Part shown: one piece after another, positions 22,688 to 26,372 of the stretch
How the letters are laid out: each line of letters begins with the position of its first letter
How positions within the stretch are numbered: position 1 is the stretch's first letter
Assembly (NCBI GenBank): GCA_041685755.1
Contig: JAWLFC010000037.1
Coordinates: forward strand, 1 to 26,372
DNA from: Sva-07 sp041685755
GTDB taxonomy: Bacteria > Actinomycetota > Acidimicrobiia > Acidimicrobiales > Ilumatobacteraceae
Direction of reading: 5' to 3'
DNA length: 26,372 bases
Position numbers and translations under genes: made by a program
The notes under the pieces: generated by a model
Seen by the model: the letters and a program-made list of their open reading frames with translations, nothing else
Told to the model about the DNA's origin: nothing
The model's database searches: none

Positions 22688-24094
22688 ATGACGGCATTGT
22701 GGCAACTGGGAGCGCTCGAGCTGGCGGAGAAGATCCGCTCGAAGGACGTGTCGAGCCGCGAGGTGCTCGAGGCGCACCTCACCCGCGTCGAGCAGGTGAA
22801 CGGCGACGTCAACGCGATCGTGCGCCAGCTGAGCGACGAGGCGCGAGCGACGGCCGACGCCGCCGACGCCGCCGTGGCCCGGGGCGACGAGCTCGGCGTA
22901 CTCCACGGTGTGCCGTGCACGGTGAAGGAGAACATCGACGTCGCCGGCACCCCGACCACGAACGGCGTCACCGCCCTCGCCGAGGCGATCGCGTCGAGCG
23001 ATGCACCCACGGTGGAGCGGATGCGCGGCGCCGGTGCCATCCCGTTCGCCCGGACCAACCTGCCCGACTTCGGGCTGCGCGTGCACACCCACTCCCAGCT
23101 CCACGGCCTCACCCGCAACCCGTGGGACCCCAACGTGACCGCCGGCGGGTCGAGCGGTGGCGAGGGCGCAGCGATCGCGTCGGGGATGAGCCCGATCGGG
23201 CTCGGCAACGACATCGGGGGATCGCTGCGCAACCCGGCGCACTGCTGTGGCATCTCGTCGCTGAAGCCGACCGTCGGCGTGATCCCGATGGCGACCGTCG
23301 TCCCACCCGAGGACATGGGCCTGTCCGGTCAACTGATGGTCGTCGAGGGGCCGATGGCCCGCCGGGTCGCCGACGTCCGCGCCGGCCTGCAGGTGCTCGC
23401 CGGGTACCACTGGCGCGATCCGCGCAGCGTCAGCGCCGAGCTCACCGACGCCGAGCCGGGTGAGCGGCTGCGCATCGCCGTCGTCGCCGACCCGCCCGGT
23501 GGGTCCACCGACGCCGGGATCGCCGGTGCCGTCCGGTCGGTCGCAGACCGGCTCGCCGATGCCGGCCACGACGTGGTCGAGGTCACGCCACCGGCCTACG
23601 AGCAGACGATCGACCTCTGGCGTCGGTTGATGATCGACGACGTACGGGCCCAACGCGAACTGCTCGGCATGGTGCTCGGCACGGCCGCGCTGATGCTGCT
23701 CGACCAGTTCGACGAGTCGTCGGCCCCGACGACGGTGCCCGAGGTGCAGCATCTGCACATCGAGCGGTACGGCGTGATGCGGGCCTGGTCGGCGTTCCAC
23801 CAGGAATACCCGGTCGTGATCTCGCCGACATGGGCGCAGCGGGCATTCGCGCACGACGCCGACCTCGAGCCCGAGACCGGCACGGAGATGATGACCGACA
23901 CGATCCGCCCGGTGATCCCGTCCAACCTGCTGGGCACACCGGCGGCGGTGACGCCGGCGGGCGTGGTCGACGGTCTGCCCGTCGGCGTGCAGCTCCTGGG
24001 TGACCGGTTCACCGAGCTGCGACTGCTGACCGTGGCCGCCGAGATCGAGGCGCTGGTCGGCCGGATCACCCCGATCGACCCGGTCACGGCGTGA
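22688..24094 (+). CDS. Amidase signature family protein
   Basis: A 468-residue amide hydrolase of the amidase signature family. The Ser-cisSer-Lys triad is visible: Lys80 in TVKENIDV, the Gly/Ser-rich GGSSGGEGAAI with cis-Ser156, and nucleophile Ser179 in NDIGGSLRNP. The GGSSGGEG form with DIGGS is close to fatty-acid amide hydrolases and bacterial amidases; a GatA role is unlikely because gatB and gatC are absent. The C-terminus has NLLGTPAAVTPAG and GLPVGVQLLGDRF. Alternative in-frame starts are GTG 22667 and ATGs 22676 and 22679; I prefer 22688 from the -10 spacing and family N-terminus. It is followed by menE after 10 bp, so menE may depend on its promoter. The substrate is unknown, and a link to menaquinone is not obvious. 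Confidence 0.88.
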   Translation: MTALWQLGALELAEKIRSKDVSSREVLEAHLTRVEQVNGDVNAIVRQLSDEARATADAADAAVARGDELGVLHGVPCTVKENIDVAGTPTTNGVTALAEAIASSDAPTVERMRGAGAIPFARTNLPDFGLRVHTHSQLHGLTRNPWDPNVTAGGSSGGEGAAIASGMSPIGLGNDIGGSLRNPAHCCGISSLKPTVGVIPMATVVPPEDMGLSGQLMVVEGPMARRVADVRAGLQVLAGYHWRDPRSVSAELTDAEPGERLRIAVVADPPGGSTDAGIAGAVRSVADRLADAGHDVVEVTPPAYEQTIDLWRRLMIDDVRAQRELLGMVLGTAALMLLDQFDESSAPTTVPEVQHLHIERYGVMRAWSAFHQEYPVVISPTWAQRAFAHDADLEPETGTEMMTDTIRPVIPSNLLGTPAAVTPAGVVDGLPVGVQLLGDRFTELRLLTVAAEIEALVGRITPIDPVTA

Positions 24095-24104
24095 GCGCAG
24101 CGCG

Positions 24105-25160
24105 GTGACTCCCCGCCTCGTCGCGATCGACCGCCCGGGCGGCCCCGGCTTCGTCGACGAGCTCCGCCGGATCTGGGACTCTGGCGACGCCGCGTTCCCG
24201 GTCGACCAACGCCTGCCGGCGATGGCGCGCGCCGAGCTGTGTACGGTGATGGGTGTCGGCGAACCGGTCGAACCGGGCGACGCGCTCGTGGTCGCCACCA
24301 GCGGCTCGACCGGGGCACCGAAGGGCGTCGTGTTGACCCACGATGCTGTCGCTGCGTCGGCAGCGGCCACCAGCGCCCGCCTGCGAGTCACCGATGACGA
24401 CCACTGGCTCGCCTGCCTGCCGCTGTCGCACGTCGGTGGACTCTCGGTCGTGACGCGGGCGCTGCACACCGGCACCCGGCTGACGGTCCTGGCCGGCTTC
24501 GAGGCAGACGCCGTCGACGCGTCGGAGGCGACGCTGGTGTCGCTGGTTGCCACCGCCCTGCGGCGCATCCATCCCGAGCGCTTCCGCGCCATCGTGCTCG
24601 GCGGCAGCCGCCCACCGGCCGACCGTCCACCCAACTGCGTCACGACCTACGGCATGACCGAGACCGGCAGTGGCGTCGTCTACGACGGCGTGCCGCTCGA
24701 CGGCGTGGAGGTCACCATCGCCGACGACGGCGAGATCCTCCTCCGCGGGCCCATGCTCCTGCGGTGCTACCGCGACGGATCCACACCGCTCGACGCCGAC
24801 GGCTGGCTGGCGACCGGCGACCTCGGACGCCGGCTCGACGACGGGCGCCTCCACGTCGAGGGTCGTCGCGGAGATCTGATCATCACCGGCGGCGAGAACG
24901 TGTGGCCCGAGGCGGTCGAGGCAGCGCTGGCGGATCATCCAGCCGTTGCCGAGGTGATGGTCCGCGGCGTCGACGACCCCGAGTGGGGTCAGGCCGTGGA
25001 AGCCGTCGTGGTCCCCGCCGGCGAGCCCCCGACCCTCGGGGCCCTGCGCGACCACGTCAAGGAGCACCATCCGGCGTTCATGGCGCCCCGCCGCCTCGTC
25101 GTCACCGACGCCCTCCCCCGCACCCCCCTCGGCAAACCCCGCCGCCACCACCCCACCTGA
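24105..25160 (+). CDS. menE: o-Succinylbenzoate--CoA ligase (short actinobacterial MenE)
   Basis: ANL-superfamily ligase activating o-succinylbenzoate to its CoA thioester, the substrate of MenB. At 351 residues it is far shorter than typical acyl-CoA ligases, as are actinobacterial MenE proteins, which lack much of the N-terminal subdomain. Motifs are VVATSGSTGAPKGVVLTH near residue 64, LPLSHVGGLSV, TTYGMTETGSGVVYDG, WLATGDLG, GRRGDLIITGGENVWPEAVE and C-terminal RTPLGKPRR with the catalytic lysine. It starts at GTG 24105, 10 bp after the amidase stop; no Shine-Dalgarno is clear. The identity rests on the short length, the SHVGGLS and GENVWP features and the surrounding men genes. It ends at a strong inverted repeat. 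Confidence 0.87.
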   Translation: MTPRLVAIDRPGGPGFVDELRRIWDSGDAAFPVDQRLPAMARAELCTVMGVGEPVEPGDALVVATSGSTGAPKGVVLTHDAVAASAAATSARLRVTDDDHWLACLPLSHVGGLSVVTRALHTGTRLTVLAGFEADAVDASEATLVSLVATALRRIHPERFRAIVLGGSRPPADRPPNCVTTYGMTETGSGVVYDGVPLDGVEVTIADDGEILLRGPMLLRCYRDGSTPLDADGWLATGDLGRRLDDGRLHVEGRRGDLIITGGENVWPEAVEAALADHPAVAEVMVRGVDDPEWGQAVEAVVVPAGEPPTLGALRDHVKEHHPAFMAPRRLVVTDALPRTPLGKPRRHHPT

Positions 25161-25171
25161 CCCGATCCGTC

Positions 25172-25224
25172 CCGAAAAATCGCGCTCGGGTTGCGCTCAG
25201 CGCAATCGCAGCGCGCCATTTCGG
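25172..25224. terminator. Extended inverted repeat, probable bidirectional terminator
   Basis: Nested symmetric arms lie between the convergent menE and dehydrogenase genes. The inner arm is perfect: TTGCGC-TCA-GCGCAA (25191-25205). The outer arm is CCGAAA (25172-25177) with TTTCGG (25219-25224), and GCGC blocks pair between them. Runs of A on the left and T on the right give a U-tract for each strand. Both strands even translate to similar peptides here, which is what a palindrome predicts. The rest of the 25161-25249 gap is featureless. Confidence 0.6.
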
Positions 25225-25249
25225 AACTGTTCGAGACTGACGTGCAGTT

Positions 25250-25996
25250 TCAGCCGGCGGCGACGCCGGCGCCACCGTCGATGACGTAGGTCTCGCCGGT
25301 GATCCAGCTCGCGAGATCGCTGGCGAGGAACGTCGCCAGGTTGGCGATGTCCTGGGGCTCGCCGAGGCGCTGCAGCGGCATCCGGGCGGCGAGCGCCTCA
25401 CCGAAGTTGTCCACGAGCACGGCGGCGAAGTCGGTGGCGACCAGTCCGGGGGCGATGCCGACCACGCGGGTCGGGCCGAGCTCGGCGGCCAGCTGGCGGG
25501 TCATGTGGATCAGCGCCGCCTTGGTGAGGTTGTAGATGCCGAGCCCCCCACCGTCGGTCCGCAAGCCCCCGACCGAGGCGATGTTGATGATCGTGCCCGG
25601 CTTCTCCTCGAACGCCTGGTCCCAGGCCGCCTTCGACCACAGGAGCGGCCCCTCGAGGTTCACCTGGAACGTCTTGTCGTAGCGGCCCTTGTCGACGTCG
25701 AGCGTGCGCCCGTAGTAGGGGTTGGTCGCCGCGTTGTTCACGAGGATGTCGAGGCCGCCGAAGCGTTCGATCGTCGCCGACACCGCCCGCTCGCCGGCGT
25801 CGGCATCACCGGCGTTGGCGGCGAAGATCTCGACGTCGCCGGTCATCTCCGACCGGGCGGCTTCGAGCTGATCCTGCTTGCGGCTGTTGATCATCACCTT
25901 CGCGCCGGAGGCGGCGAGCGAGGCGGCGATGGCCTTGCCGATGCCCTTCGATGCGCCGGTGACGAGTGCGACCTTGCCGTCGAGTGAGATCTCCAT
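25250..25996 (-). CDS. Short-chain dehydrogenase/reductase
   Basis: A 248-residue classical SDR using NAD(P)H to interconvert a hydroxyl and a carbonyl group. Features are the cofactor motif VTGASKGIGKA near residue 13, DILVNNAATNP, the catalytic serine in IINIASVGG, the YNLTK motif, and a C-terminal SWITGETYVIDGGAG typical of the family. The basic residue after the second strand (INSRKQ) suggests NADPH. The frame is open to 26032, but ATG 25994-25996 (MEISLDGKVALVTG) gives the standard N-terminus; TAGGTT lies 8 nt upstream and may be its -10. Likely a 3-oxoacyl-ACP/CoA reductase or a fatty-acid or steroid dehydrogenase; FabG itself cannot be asserted. Divergent from the second amidase, with 128 bp between starts. 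Confidence 0.92.
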   Translation of the reverse strand: MEISLDGKVALVTGASKGIGKAIAASLAASGAKVMINSRKQDQLEAARSEMTGDVEIFAANAGDADAGERAVSATIERFGGLDILVNNAATNPYYGRTLDVDKGRYDKTFQVNLEGPLLWSKAAWDQAFEEKPGTIINIASVGGLRTDGGGLGIYNLTKAALIHMTRQLAAELGPTRVVGIAPGLVATDFAAVLVDNFGEALAARMPLQRLGEPQDIANLATFLASDLASWITGETYVIDGGAGVAAG

Positions 25997-26124
25997 GACC
26001 GGCGAACCTACGTTGCGCAGCTCGGCGGCCACGAACCGTCACGACCGCGGGCGAGGAGCCCGTGCTGTGTCACGATGACGGCGGGCAGCGTCCGTTCGGG
26101 ACGACGATCGACAGGAGGCCGACC

Positions 26125-26372
26125 GTGGACACCTCGGAGACACCGATCCATCACCGCTCGGCGACCGAGCAGGCCGCGATGATCGCCGCCCGCGAGATCT
26201 CCTCGCGCGAGCTGCTCGACCTCGACGTCGAGCGCATCGAGAGGCTCGACGGCCCGGTCAACGCGGTCGTCACCCTCGACCTCGAACGCGCCCGCGCGGC
26301 CGCCGACGCCGCCGACGCCGCGACCGCTGCGGGCACCTCGACCGGAGCGCTGCACGGCGTGCCGATCACCGT
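26125..26372 (+). CDS. Amidase, N-terminal part (runs off the window)
   Basis: Partial gene: 82 codons from GTG 26125 to the window edge with no stop. A strong Shine-Dalgarno AGGAGG (26113-26118) lies 6 nt upstream, fixing the start. The translation resembles the N-terminal domain of amidase signature enzymes and matches the complete amidase in this window: EISSRELLDLDVERIERLDG, VNAVVTLD, RAAADAADAAT and GALHGVPITV, where the catalytic lysine would follow just beyond the end. The triad and substrate cannot be assessed. The 128-bp upstream gap also contains a small hairpin, CGGGC-GAGGA-GCCCG (26048-26062). Confidence 0.85.
   Translation, partial: MDTSETPIHHRSATEQAAMIAAREISSRELLDLDVERIERLDGPVNAVVTLDLERARAAADAADAATAAGTSTGALHGVPIT

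Noticed and set aside
22667..24643. Upstream extension of the menA frame through the amidase and menE region (to 24643)
   Set aside because: The extension is antisense to two well-supported genes and shows no domain; MenA homology begins at the ATG at 22666.

Overview
The window is gene-dense, very GC-rich DNA with GC-biased third codon positions. It looks like a chromosomal segment of an actinobacterium, most likely of the Acidimicrobiia (Ilumatobacter-like). That placement is an inference. It rests on mycobacterial-type families (an MtrA/MtrB/LpqB-like group, an HtdZ-like hydratase, FadD15- and FadD19-type ligases, a short MenE), frequent GTG starts, GTGA/ATGA gene overlaps, and apparent leaderless promoters. 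I saw no rRNA, tRNA, CRISPR array, insertion sequence or prophage.

Layout. 1-2593: a class I fructose-bisphosphate aldolase (minus), divergent from a crotonase-fold hydratase and an alpha/beta hydrolase. 2662-5240: a long-chain acyl-CoA ligase converging on two small membrane-protein genes. 5299-8293: an OmpR-type response regulator (minus), divergent from a histidine kinase followed by a GerMN-domain lipoprotein; this is the mtrA-mtrB-lpqB gene set with the regulator inverted. 8320-9674: era (minus) and an HtdZ-like MaoC hydratase. 9774-12418: a tightly coupled operon of two small unrecognised membrane proteins, lycopene cyclase CrtY and the retinal-forming dioxygenase Blh. 12391-14918: a DUF1800-DUF1501 pair (minus). 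15036-16682: a FadD19-like ligase. 16701-25160: six menaquinone genes (menG, menF, menD, menH, menA, menE) on both strands, interleaved with a FrnE-like DsbA protein and an amidase. 25250-26372: a short-chain dehydrogenase (minus) and the start of a second amidase that runs off the window.

How the genes fit together. CrtY makes beta-carotene from lycopene and Blh cleaves it to retinal, which implies a retinal protein (rhodopsin) elsewhere in the genome; none is encoded here. MenF and MenD begin the classical menaquinone pathway, MenH forms SHCHC, MenE activates o-succinylbenzoate, MenA prenylates and MenG methylates. menB and menC are not in the window. The acyl-CoA ligases, crotonase and MaoC hydratase indicate active acyl-CoA metabolism.

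Most notable signals: (1) the small-protein/CrtY/Blh operon, with a perfect inverted repeat abutting its first ribosome-binding site; (2) a recurring TANNNT hexamer exactly 7 nt before start codons, including a 12-bp palindrome made from two overlapping divergent -10 elements between menD and the dsbA-like gene; (3) two genes of 53 and 59 codons with single membrane segments that are easy to miss; (4) an extended inverted repeat acting as a probable bidirectional terminator after menE. All family assignments come from reading motifs by eye; no database search was run.
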